Part shown: positions 25,095 through 33,114 of the stretch, piece after piece
Layout: the number at the start of each line of letters is the position of its first letter
Position numbering within the stretch: the stretch's first letter is position 1
Source of the DNA: Microvirga terricola
GTDB taxonomy: Bacteria; Pseudomonadota; Alphaproteobacteria; Rhizobiales; Beijerinckiaceae
Assembly: GCF_011777495.1 (NCBI RefSeq)
Contig: NZ_JAATJS010000004.1
Location: 1 to 64,000 of the forward strand
Direction: 5' to 3'
DNA: 64,000 nt
The notes under the pieces: generated by a model
What the model saw: the letters and a program-made list of their open reading frames with translations, nothing else
Told to the model about the DNA's origin: nothing
Databases searched by the model: none
Position numbers and translations under genes: made by a program

Positions 25095-25862
25095 CTAAAG
25101 CAAAAAGTATCCCTTCGAGAGGCTGGAAACGCCTTTGACGTGAATGGCGAAATCCGCGTTGCCGTCCCCGTTGACGTCGCCGAGTACCATGACGCCGCCT
25201 GACGCCTTTTCGTAACGCAACTCGCCGGCTTTCTTATGGAAGGGATTCTTTCCGATAAAGGTGAATGCCTGGTTCCCCGCGACATTCGTCCTTGCATCGA
25301 TCGAATGCAGATCGATCCTGTCTCGCTGGGCTGTCGAGAAATCATAAATCACATCGCGCCCGGCCGATGAGACCGTGCTGTCGCGGATCGATTTGAATAC
25401 GAAAACGTCGGCGCCGGCACCGCCATAAAGTCTGTCCGCGCCCTGACCGCCTGTCAGCGTGTCGTTGCCGGCAAAACTCTCGAGCTTGTCGTTGTAGCGG
25501 CCGCCCCTGATCTGGTCGTTGCCGGCCAGGGCGGAGGCGAAGACACGGCGATCATCCGAGAGCGAGAGAGTATTGGCAGCGGCGACGAGGGACGGGACGG
25601 AAATGCCCAGGCCGTCAATCGAGCCGACCTTGCTCCCGTTCAAGAACCCCGCGTAGCGGGTCATGACCCCTGCTGTCGGAATGCCGTTGCTGTCATAGGT
25701 GAGGCCTTGGCCCCGGAACTCGTCGCGCGCGTATCCGCTTGTGCCATAATTCACCGCAAACACGGTTGCCGTGCGTGTATAACTGTCGCCATCCAGGAGA
25801 GCGCTCAAATCGAGGATTTTGAAATCGAATCCGAACGGTCCGGACCAGGTCAATGTTGCCAC
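25095..25862 (-). CDS. RTX calcium-binding protein with M10-type C-terminal domain
   Basis: A GTG at 25862 is preferred, with AAGAGG nine bases upstream; the frame opens 14 codons earlier. The 255-residue protein has an N-terminal beta domain starting VATLTWSGPFGFDFKI. RTX nonapeptides follow: AGNDQIRGG, AGNDTLTGGQGADRLYGGAGADVF near 125-155. The C-terminus matches the serralysin C-terminal domain, with IYDFSTAQRDRIDL and FTFIG...GELRYE. It has no protease motif. Such proteins are secreted by type I systems through an uncleaved C-terminal signal and fold on binding calcium outside. No transporter gene is in the window. Confidence 0.8.
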   Translation of the reverse strand: MATLTWSGPFGFDFKILDLSALLDGDSYTRTATVFAVNYGTSGYARDEFRGQGLTYDSNGIPTAGVMTRYAGFLNGSKVGSIDGLGISVPSLVAAANTLSLSDDRRVFASALAGNDQIRGGRYNDKLESFAGNDTLTGGQGADRLYGGAGADVFVFKSIRDSTVSSAGRDVIYDFSTAQRDRIDLHSIDARTNVAGNQAFTFIGKNPFHKKAGELRYEKASGGVMVLGDVNGDGNADFAIHVKGVSSLSKGYFLL

Positions 25863-25998
25863 GTTATATCGCCTCTTAATCCTAACGTTAGGGAATATCA
25901 GCACGGCGAAAACCGTGAATCAACTCCTCGTTGGAAGTACGGACACCGGCGAGACGCACGGTGACTGTCGAGGAGCCGGAAACCTCAGAGCGGGAATT

Positions 25999-26637
25999 TC
26001 ATGGTGCCATTGCCTTTCCATCCTTTGGGGGGTGGAAGAAGGACTGGCGCTGTAACGTGCCGTCGGCAAAGAGCCCGAAGGCCTGGATGACGTATCCTCT
26101 CGGAACCTCGACGTCTCGCGCGACGCCTGAACCTTTCAAGACGCCCCCGCGTTCATCCGGCTCCGGATGGCGATAGGAGCCGCCGTTGCCGAGGCGGCAG
26201 TTCTGGCACCGGATCGGCCCGAGAATTTGCGCACCTACGCCGATTCTGTTTGAGCGGGTCAGCGAGCCGCCGCCGAGCAGGCGAGCGCCGTTCCCGATCT
26301 CGATCACGGCTCCTGCCTCGGCCTTTATCGTGAACCCGCCTTCCTCACCGATTTCCGCCTCCGACCCGACGGAGACCGAGCCGCCATCGGCGACGACCCG
26401 GGTGCCGGGAAAGAGAATCGTGTTCGCGCCGATGGTGAGCGCGCTGCCCAACGCGCTTTGCAGAATCACCTGCGGCCAGAGAATCGCACCTGCTTCCACC
26501 TTGACGCCGCGCGAAATCAGCACGGAGGCCGGGTCCGGCATCACGACGCCCTGCTCGCACAGTGCGACGATCTCCGACAGACTTAAGAAGCCCATGGACC
26601 GGCGTGTGGAGTCGAGCGTCAGGCGGGCGTCGTTCAA
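25999..26637 (-). CDS. Left-handed beta-helix (hexapeptide) protein
   Basis: The 212 residues carry hexapeptide-type turns, including ALTIGANTILFPGTRVVADGGSVSVGSEAEIGEEG and AVIEIGNGARLLGGGSL, here split. This is the fold of LpxA/GlmU-like acyltransferases and of structural polymers. No catalytic histidine motif is obvious, so it may be a binding or scaffold protein. A short helical N-terminus (SMGFLSLSEIVALCEQG) precedes the helix. It is upstream of the RTX gene in the same direction, 136 bases away. Confidence 0.6.
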   Translation of the reverse strand: MNDARLTLDSTRRSMGFLSLSEIVALCEQGVVMPDPASVLISRGVKVEAGAILWPQVILQSALGSALTIGANTILFPGTRVVADGGSVSVGSEAEIGEEGGFTIKAEAGAVIEIGNGARLLGGGSLTRSNRIGVGAQILGPIRCQNCRLGNGGSYRHPEPDERGGVLKGSGVARDVEVPRGYVIQAFGLFADGTLQRQSFFHPPKDGKAMAP

Positions 26638-26672
26638 GGACAGGCTCCTGGTTGAAGGAAGAGAAGTCTAAA

Positions 26673-26805
26673 TTATCGGGCGCGAAAGGCCATGCCTGGC
26701 CGTCTTGCCCTTTTTCCAACATGGTTCGCGTGTTATCGCGTTGCCCGAATGCAAACGCGGCCAGGCATGGCCGGTGGGGATGGCCAAAAAGACTTGGCCC
26801 GATAA
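26673..26805. repeat. Nested long inverted repeat
   Basis: Inner arms GGCCATGCCTGGCCG (26688-26702) and CGGCCAGGCATGGCC (26758-26772) are perfect. Outer arms TTATCGGGC (26673-26681) and GCCCGATAA (26797-26805) are perfect as well. The element sits between two divergent genes, the beta-helix gene and DUF2155. It could form a strong RNA hairpin or be a small non-autonomous element. Confidence 0.75.
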
Positions 26806-26825
26806 ACTTGGCTTGGACGAGCACC

Positions 26826-27425
26826 ATGAATTTCGGATGGATGCGGGCTTTCGTGATGCTCGCAACGATCGTCGGCGGCGCTGGAGCGGCCCATGCGGAC
26901 CGGATCAAGAACCCGACCGCTGTCTTTTCGGGCCTCGACAAGATCACCGGCCGAATCGTGTCCTTCGAGGTCGGGGTCAACGAAACCGTTCAATTCGGCG
27001 CGTTGCAGATGACCGCGCGCGTCTGCTTCACCAAACCGCCGACGGAGAACCCCGAGACGACCTCGTTCGTAGAGGTGGAGGAAGCGGGAACGGACGGCAA
27101 GAGCCGCAAGATCTTTTCGGGTTGGATGTTCGCCTCCAGCCCCGGCCTGCACGGCATCGAGCACCCGGTCTATGACATTTGGCTCGTGGATTGTAAGGGC
27201 GGCACGCAGGTCATCGCGGAGCCCAAGGAGACGGCGGAAGAACCGCCGGTCCAGCAGGACGTGATCCGCCGCCCGGCCGCGCCGCGCCCCGGCGACATCA
27301 TGGCGCCGCCGGCAGGTGCCGCTCCCACGCAGATCGCGCCGCCGCCGCCTGTTACGACAGCTCCCCTGCAACCGCCGGCGCGGCGCCCCGCTCCGCCGCC
27401 GCCCATCATCAACAACAACCGGTAA
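26826..27425 (+). CDS. DUF2155 domain protein
   Basis: ATG 26826 gives a signal peptide (MNFGWMRAFVMLATIVGGAGAAHA, cut after AHA at about 24). The DUF2155 domain follows: NPTAVFSGLDKITGRI, VNETVQFGALQMTARVC, and IFSGWMFASSPGLHGIEHPVYDIWLVDC near 95-122. The C-terminal 70 residues are Pro-rich and disordered. The family is found across alphaproteobacteria as a periplasmic protein of unknown function, often beside aat and accBC, as here. It converges on aat with 9 bases between the stops. Confidence 0.85.
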   Translation: MNFGWMRAFVMLATIVGGAGAAHADRIKNPTAVFSGLDKITGRIVSFEVGVNETVQFGALQMTARVCFTKPPTENPETTSFVEVEEAGTDGKSRKIFSGWMFASSPGLHGIEHPVYDIWLVDCKGGTQVIAEPKETAEEPPVQQDVIRRPAAPRPGDIMAPPAGAAPTQIAPPPPVTTAPLQPPARRPAPPPPIINNNR

Positions 27426-27434
27426 GCGATACGG

Positions 27435-28136
27435 TTAGGGCACGGTCAATTCGGCCAACGCCTGTTCGCCCGTGACGACGGTGCCGTGGGGCCATGCGTC
27501 CCAGTTCGCGTCTTGCTCCATGGCGGCTTGCAGCAACTGTTTGTAGCGGCGACGGGGAACCTCGACCGCGCCGAACTGCGCGAGATGGGGCGTCACGAAT
27601 TGCGTGTCGAGAAGGGTGAAGCCGCCCCGGCGCAGGCGCGCCACGAGATGAACGAGCGCGACCTTCGAGGCATCGCGCTCGGTATGGAACATGCTTTCGC
27701 CGAAGAATGCGCTCCTGAGCCGCACCCCGTAGAGACCGCCGACGAGGCGGTTGTCCAGATACACCTCGACGGTGTGGCAATAGCCGCTATCGAAGAGCGC
27801 GCCGTAAAGCTCACGGATGCGACGGCTGATCCAGGTCCTCTCGCGGTCGAATCCCGGCGCGGCACAGCCCGCGATGACTCCGTCGAAATCCTCATCCACC
27901 CGGACCTCGAAATGGTCCGAGCGCACCGTGCGGGCGAGGCGCTTGCCGATGTGGAATCCGTCGAGGGGAATGATGCCTCGCTCGCGTGGCTCGACCCAGA
28001 ACAGGGATGGATCGTCCGCATCCTCCGCCATGGGGAAGATGCCGGCGGCATAGGCCTTGAGCAGGATCTCCGGCGTTATGTCGATTTGGTCGGCCCTCAT
28101 CACGCCGAAGGTAGCACGCCGTTCGCGTTTGACCAT
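27435..28136 (-). CDS. aat: Leucyl/phenylalanyl-tRNA-protein transferase
   Basis: The enzyme moves Leu or Phe from tRNA to N-terminal Arg or Lys of proteins and so marks them for ClpS/ClpAP. The hallmark [19 protein letters not shown] is at 20-38, followed by [36 protein letters not shown] and FFGESMFH sit in the GNAT-like core near 115-145. ATG 28136 and ATG 28100 are both possible starts, and neither has a clear ribosome binding site. It is the last gene of the aroQ-accB-accC-aat run. Confidence 0.9.
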   Translation of the reverse strand: MVKRERRATFGVMRADQIDITPEILLKAYAAGIFPMAEDADDPSLFWVEPRERGIIPLDGFHIGKRLARTVRSDHFEVRVDEDFDGVIAGCAAPGFDRERTWISRRIRELYGALFDSGYCHTVEVYLDNRLVGGLYGVRLRSAFFGESMFHTERDASKVALVHLVARLRRGGFTLLDTQFVTPHLAQFGAVEVPRRRYKQLLQAAMEQDANWDAWPHGTVVTGEQALAELTVP

Positions 28137-28213
28137 GCCCGGCCAAACTCGAGGTTGGCCAATTTTAGGGACATGGGCGGGATCGCCGCACCGGGCAGCG
28201 ATCCCGAATAGTT

Positions 28214-29569
28214 TTAAGCCTCGTCGAGGCCGCCCGTCTTCAGGAAATTCTCAAGCCAGTGAATGTCGTACTGGCCGTTCTGAATGTCCGGGTTGCGCAC
28301 GAGGGTGCGGAAGAGGGGCAGCGTGGTGTCGATGCCGTCCACCACGAACTCGTCGAGCGCGCGGCGCAGGCGCATGAGGCACTCGTTACGGGTGCGGCCA
28401 TGCACGATGAGCTTGGCGACGAGGGAGTCGTAATGCGGCGGAATGCGGTAGCCCTGATAGGCTGCCGAATCGACGCGTACCCCCAGACCACCCGGCGGGT
28501 GGAAGTAGCTGATCGTGCCGGGCGAGGGGCGGAAGGTCGAGGGATGCTCGGCGTTCACGCGGCACTCGATGGCATGGCCCTCGATCTTGATGTCGCTCTG
28601 CTTAACCGAAAGCGGCGCACCCGCCGCGATGCGGATCTGCTCGTTCACCAGATCGATGCCGGTGATCATCTCCGTCACCGGGTGCTCCACCTGGATGCGG
28701 GTGTTCATTTCGATGAAATAGAACTCGCCATCCTCGTAGAGGAACTCGATGGTGCCGGCGCCGATATATTTCAGCTCCTGCATCGCCTTCGCGACCACGC
28801 CGCCGATGCGCTCGCGCATTTCGACGTTGAGAGCGGGCGAGGGGCCTTCTTCCCAGACCTTCTGGTGGCGGCGCTGCAGCGAGCAGTCACGCTCGCCGAG
28901 ATGGATGGCGTTGCCTTTGCCGTCTCCGAGCACCTGGATCTCGATGTGGCGCGGCTTTTCGAGGTACTTCTCAATATAGACCGCATCGTCGCCGAACGCG
29001 GCCTTGGCCTCGGTCTTGGCGGTCTGCAACGCGTGGACGAGATCGTCCTCATTGCGCGCGACCTTCATGCCGCGTCCGCCACCGCCGGCGGCAGCCTTGA
29101 TGATGACCGGATAGCCGATGTCCTTGGCGACGCGCTTGGCTTCCGCCTCATCGCTGATGCCGCCTTCCGAGCCCGGCACGCAGGGGATGCCGAGACGCTT
29201 CGCGGTGCGCTTGGCCTCGATCTTGTCGCCCATGATACGGATGTGCTCGGCCTTGGGGCCGATGAAGGCGATGCGATGGTGCTCAAGCACCTCGGCGAAG
29301 CGGGCGTTCTCAGAGAGGAAGCCGTAGCCGGGGTGGATCGCATCAGCGCCGGTGATTTCGCAGGCGGCGATCAGAGCCGGGATGTTGAGGTAGCTGTCAC
29401 GGGCCGCCGGCGGGCCGATGCAGACGCTCTCGTCGGCGAGGCGCACATGCATCGCATCCGCATCGGCGGTGGAATGCACCGCGACGGTCGCAATGCCCAG
29501 CTCCTTCGCCGCACGCAGGATGCGCAGAGCGATCTCGCCGCGATTGGCAATGAGGATTTTATCGAACAT
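28214..29569 (-). CDS. accC: Acetyl-CoA carboxylase, biotin carboxylase subunit
   Basis: The 451-residue protein carboxylates the biotin on AccB with ATP and bicarbonate, the first step in fatty acid synthesis. It starts [20 protein letters not shown]. The ATP-grasp glycine-rich loop [12 protein letters not shown] is near 160-171. The [18 protein letters not shown] and [14 protein letters not shown] motifs (about 235-295) build the active site. The length equals the family norm. The start is 5 bases after the accB stop, so the two are translated together. Confidence 0.96.
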   Translation of the reverse strand: MFDKILIANRGEIALRILRAAKELGIATVAVHSTADADAMHVRLADESVCIGPPAARDSYLNIPALIAACEITGADAIHPGYGFLSENARFAEVLEHHRIAFIGPKAEHIRIMGDKIEAKRTAKRLGIPCVPGSEGGISDEAEAKRVAKDIGYPVIIKAAAGGGGRGMKVARNEDDLVHALQTAKTEAKAAFGDDAVYIEKYLEKPRHIEIQVLGDGKGNAIHLGERDCSLQRRHQKVWEEGPSPALNVEMRERIGGVVAKAMQELKYIGAGTIEFLYEDGEFYFIEMNTRIQVEHPVTEMITGIDLVNEQIRIAAGAPLSVKQSDIKIEGHAIECRVNAEHPSTFRPSPGTISYFHPPGGLGVRVDSAAYQGYRIPPHYDSLVAKLIVHGRTRNECLMRLRRALDEFVVDGIDTTLPLFRTLVRNPDIQNGQYDIHWLENFLKTGGLDEA

Positions 29570-29574
29570 CGCGC

Positions 29575-30057
29575 TTACTCGATGATCACCAGCGGCTCGC
29601 CGTATTCGACCGGCGTTCCGTCTTCAACGAGGATCGCCGTGACAGTGCCGGCGCGCGGCGCCGTGATCTCGTTGAAGGTCTTCATGGCCTCGACCAGCAG
29701 CAGCTTGTCGCCGGCCTGGACCTTGGAGCCGACCTCAATGAAAGACTTCGCGTCGGGCGAGGGCTTGCGATAGGCGGTGCCGACCATCGGCGAGAGCACG
29801 GCGCCCGGATGAGACGCGGCGGACTTCGCGGAGGGCGCAGCCTCGGTCACGGCGGCCGGCGGCGGCGCGACGACCGGGGCAGGGGCGCTCGCCATAGCGG
29901 GAGCGGCAACCGGAACCGTCACGGTCGCAGTGATAGTGCGCGCCACGCGGATGCGCAGATCGCCCTTCTCCACTTCGATCTCGGTGAGATCGGTGTCGGC
30001 GATCAGGGTCGCCAGCTCACGCACGAGATCGGGATCGAAAGGGTTTTCCTTGGCCAT
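29575..30057 (-). CDS. accB: Acetyl-CoA carboxylase biotin carboxyl carrier protein
   Basis: ATG 30057 follows AGAGGTG at a good distance, so the GTG at 30066 is not needed. The 160-residue protein has an N-terminal helix-rich part, an Ala/Pro-rich linker (about 50-80) and a biotinyl domain with [11 protein letters not shown], whose lysine carries biotin. It shuttles the carboxyl group between AccC and the carboxyltransferase. It lies between aroQ and accC in one transcription unit. Confidence 0.95.
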   Translation of the reverse strand: MAKENPFDPDLVRELATLIADTDLTEIEVEKGDLRIRVARTITATVTVPVAAPAMASAPAPVVAPPPAAVTEAAPSAKSAASHPGAVLSPMVGTAYRKPSPDAKSFIEVGSKVQAGDKLLLVEAMKTFNEITAPRAGTVTAILVEDGTPVEYGEPLVIIE

Positions 30058-30083
30058 GTGGCTCACCTCTTATTTCTGAGGAA

Positions 30084-30551
30084 CTAATGCTTGGAAGGAT
30101 TGGGCCGCTGCGCGCGTTCAACCATCACGCGGTGGACCGCGTCCAGGCCGAGCAGGTAGCTCATGGGCCCGAAACCGCAGATCACCCCCACGCAGACGGG
30201 TGCAATGAACGAGCGATGGCGGAAGCCTTCGCGAGCGTGAACGTTTGAAAGATGGATCTCGACCGTCGGGGCGCCACTGCCTGCAATGGCATCCCGCAAG
30301 GCGATCGAGGTGTGGGTATAGGCTCCGGCATTGATGACGATGCCAGCGCCCTGCGCTCCGGCTTCCTGAATCCAGTCGACCAGCTGCCCTTCGTGGTTCG
30401 ATTGGCGGAAGGCGATGGATGCACCGAGTGCCTCCGCCTTGTCGCGCACGAGCTTTTCGATCTCCGGCAGCGTGACGCTGCCGTAAATCTGAGGCTCGCG
30501 GCGGCCGAGCATATTGAGGTTCGGCCCGTTAAGGACGTGGACGGTGATCAT
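30084..30551 (-). CDS. aroQ: 3-dehydroquinate dehydratase, type II
   Basis: The 155-residue enzyme turns 3-dehydroquinate into 3-dehydroshikimate. Motifs are [19 protein letters not shown] (7-25, with the catalytic Tyr in the flexible loop), [32 protein letters not shown], and [17 protein letters not shown] with the catalytic histidine. The length is standard for the dodecameric type II enzyme. It is first in the aroQ-accB-accC-aat run, 26 bases before accB. Confidence 0.95.
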   Translation of the reverse strand: MITVHVLNGPNLNMLGRREPQIYGSVTLPEIEKLVRDKAEALGASIAFRQSNHEGQLVDWIQEAGAQGAGIVINAGAYTHTSIALRDAIAGSGAPTVEIHLSNVHAREGFRHRSFIAPVCVGVICGFGPMSYLLGLDAVHRVMVERAQRPNPSKH

Positions 30552-30725
30552 CGCGAAAGGAGCATTCCGATGGCCCCGGGAACCGGGGCGGATAGGCCGT
30601 CTTAGCCAAAAGGAAACCGGGGGGAAAGGGGAAAACCATGGCTTTCCAAAGCTTGGCCTTCCTCTTCCCTAGGGAAACGGCCCCGAAATTACCACCGGAA
30701 GCGATGCTCGCGTGACAGGATTCGC

Positions 30726-31502
30726 TCAGCAGTTGGCCTTGCCGCACTGGCGAACATTGGCGACCACCTGCTTCAGCGGCTCGATGCCCACAGCGCCGGG
30801 AATGACCTCGTCGCCGATGATGAAGGCGGGGGTGCCGGTCAGGCCCAGCTTGTCGCCGAGGCCCATGTTTTCCTGAAGGGCGGCGCGCACGTCGGGGCTT
30901 TCCATGTCCTTCTGGAGCCGGGCGATGTCGAGGCCCATGTCCTTGGCAACGGCGATGGCCCGCTCGCCATTCACCCGGCCCTTGCTGTCCATGACCTTGA
31001 AGTGGAAGTCGAACAACTTGTCGCCCTGAAGCTGGTTGCGGGCGGCGAGCGCCACGCGGCTGGCCTCGACCGAATCCGGGCCGAGGACGGGGAAGTCCTT
31101 CAGAACCACGCGCAGCTTGGGGTCGTTTTTCACCAGCGTCTTCACGTCGCCCAGCGCCCGTTTGCAGTAGCCGCAATTGTAATCGAAGAACTCGACCAGC
31201 GTGACATCGCCCGACGGGTTGCCGACGATGAAGGAGTGAGGGGCGTTCAGAAGCGTCTGCCGCGTCTCCTTCAGGGCCCCGGCCTGGGCCACGCGTTGCG
31301 CCTCGGCCTGCCGCTTTTCCAACTCGCCGATGACCTCCTGGAGAACCTCTGGATTCTTTATGAGATAGTCGCGGACGATCTCGCCGATGGCCTGACGCTG
31401 CTGGTCGTTGAAGACCGCATTCTGCGCCATCGCCGAGGGGGCGAGGGCCAGCGCGCCGAGAAGGGCGACGGTCCGGCAGGATTTGAGAAGCGAGAGGCGC
31501 AT
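30726..31502 (-). CDS. DsbA family thiol:disulfide protein
   Basis: ATG 31502 has AAAGGA upstream and gives a signal peptide (MRLSLLKSCRTVALLGALA, cut after AMAQ at about 28). A helical segment with dimerisation-like residues (NDQQRQAIGEIVRDYLIKNP) comes before the thioredoxin fold. The active site is NCGYCKRA with a CGYC motif near residue 120. The cis-proline segment is GTPAFIIGDEVIPGA near 225. This is the DsbA/DsbG-like form with an N-terminal extension (ScsC/BdbD type), acting in the periplasm on disulfide formation or isomerisation. The stop lies 174 bases before aroQ. Confidence 0.85.
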   Translation of the reverse strand: MRLSLLKSCRTVALLGALALAPSAMAQNAVFNDQQRQAIGEIVRDYLIKNPEVLQEVIGELEKRQAEAQRVAQAGALKETRQTLLNAPHSFIVGNPSGDVTLVEFFDYNCGYCKRALGDVKTLVKNDPKLRVVLKDFPVLGPDSVEASRVALAARNQLQGDKLFDFHFKVMDSKGRVNGERAIAVAKDMGLDIARLQKDMESPDVRAALQENMGLGDKLGLTGTPAFIIGDEVIPGAVGIEPLKQVVANVRQCGKANC

Positions 31503-31754
31503 GGTCGGTCCTTTGTTCGAAATTTTCTTCAATTTTGCTTCGTAAGGCGTTGATAAAACGCGCCTTTGCGACTTTCGATGCCTTGCGATACGCGTTTCGC
31601 GCCATCGATCATCATTTTATAGCGAGCACCGTTTGCAAAATTGTGTCCTCGGGGTGCGAGTTAGCCGGTTGGGGCGCGTCCGGTCAATTCACGGGTTCGT
31701 TGGCGTCCATGAACCCGCTTGAGGCCAGCGGTCCAAGACGATACGAGCCATTGC

Positions 31755-32936
31755 ATGACAAAATCAGTGACCGATCTCCCCTTGCCCCATCTCGCGCGCC
31801 GCGTGGAGCGCGTCGCGTCCTTCCTGGCCATGGACGTGTTGAGCGCCGCCGCCGCGAAGGAAAGGCGGGGGGACAGCGTGATCCATATGGAGGTCGGCCA
31901 GCCCTCCGCGCCTGCGCCGCGCGCTGCCCGCGAGGCGGCGAAGGCCGCGCTGGATGCGGGCCGCATCGGTTATACGGAAGCGCTCGGCATCGCGCCGCTG
32001 CGCGAGCGGATCGCCCGGCACTATCGCGACGCCTATGGGGTGAGCCTCGCGCCGGAGCGGGTCATCGTGACGACAGGCTCCTCGGCGGGCTTCGTGCTGG
32101 CCTTTTTGAGCCTCTTCGATGCGGGCCAGCGCGTCGCGATCACGGCGCCGGGCTATCCGGCCTATCGCAACATTTTGGAAGCGCTCGGCATCGAGCCGGT
32201 CATCATTCCGCTGACGAAGGCGGATGGGTGGATCATGACAGCCCGGGCCATCGAGAGGGCCCACGCGGAAAAGCCGCTCCACGGCATTCTCGCCATGAGC
32301 CCGGCGAATCCGTCCGGTACCATGATCGGGCAAAAGGCACTCGCCGAACTCGGCGCGACGTGCCGCAGGCTCGGCCTATGGTTCGTCTCGGACGAGATTT
32401 ATCACGGCCTGACCTATAACGAGCCGGCCACGACGGCCCTGTCGTCGGACGACGACGCCATCGTCATCAATTCGTTCTCCAAATACTACTGCATGACCGG
32501 CTGGCGCATCGGCTGGATCATGGTGCCGGAGCGTCTCGTGCGCCCCATCGAGCGGCTGGCCCAAAACCTCTACATTTCGCCGCCTTATCTCTCGCAGGTC
32601 GCGGCGCTTGCGGCCTTTGACGCCACGGAGGAGCTGGAGGCGGTCAAAGCCGGCTATGCCCGCAACCGCGCCTATCTTCTCGAAGAGCTGCCCCGCATCG
32701 GCATCACCGAGATGCACCCGGTCGACGGCGCCTTCTACATCTACGCCGACATCGCCCGCTTCACGAACGATTCCATCGGCTTCTCCAAGCGCATGCTGGA
32801 AGAGGCAGGCGTGGCCGCGACCCCCGGCCTCGATTTCGATCCCATCGAAGGTGCGCACTACCTGCGCCTGTCCTTCGCAGGCTCCGAAAACGATTGCCGT
32901 GAGACGGTCGCCCGGCTGGCGGCTTGGTTGAAGTAG
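31755..32936 (+). CDS. PLP-dependent class I/II aminotransferase
   Basis: ATG 31755 is preferred to an upstream frame opening at 31719. The 393 residues have the fold type I layout: MEVGQPSAPAP near 45, TTGSSAGFVLAFLSLFDAG, ITAPGYPAYRN near 135, SPANPSGTMI near 180, and DEIYHGLTY near 215. The PLP lysine is in NSFSKYYCMTGWRIGW (Lys 243). The C-terminal LRLSFAGSEN holds the carboxylate-binding arginine. It resembles the aspartate aminotransferase-like subgroup. The amino acid substrate cannot be told from sequence. It diverges from the dsbA-like gene. Confidence 0.88.
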   Translation: MTKSVTDLPLPHLARRVERVASFLAMDVLSAAAAKERRGDSVIHMEVGQPSAPAPRAAREAAKAALDAGRIGYTEALGIAPLRERIARHYRDAYGVSLAPERVIVTTGSSAGFVLAFLSLFDAGQRVAITAPGYPAYRNILEALGIEPVIIPLTKADGWIMTARAIERAHAEKPLHGILAMSPANPSGTMIGQKALAELGATCRRLGLWFVSDEIYHGLTYNEPATTALSSDDDAIVINSFSKYYCMTGWRIGWIMVPERLVRPIERLAQNLYISPPYLSQVAALAAFDATEELEAVKAGYARNRAYLLEELPRIGITEMHPVDGAFYIYADIARFTNDSIGFSKRMLEEAGVAATPGLDFDPIEGAHYLRLSFAGSENDCRETVARLAAWLK

Positions 32937-33066
32937 GCCCGAGACCTTAGACCACGAAGAAATCGCTGGCGATCAGCTTTGCTGGCGATCTTGATGAGCT
33001 CCGGCCGGCTTGTACCGGGTGCGGAGCCATCGGCGCCGTAGATCCCTTTCTTGGAAGCGCAAAAGC

Positions 33067-33093
33067 AAATGGCCGGGACAAGCCCGGCCATTT
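33067..33093. terminator. Hairpin terminator between aminotransferase and rne
   Basis: An 11-bp stem AAATGGCCGGG/CCCGGCCATTT with loop ACAAG, with T-rich flanks on both strands. It lies 22 bases after the rne stop and can serve both convergent genes. Its loop matches the scattered ACAAG/CTTGT repeats. Confidence 0.75.
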
Positions 33094-33114
33094 CTTATTC
33101 TCGAACTGTTGCGA

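Noticed and set aside
28259-29773. 504-residue plus-strand frame opposite accC
   Set aside because: Antisense shadow of accC, with no protein-like motifs.
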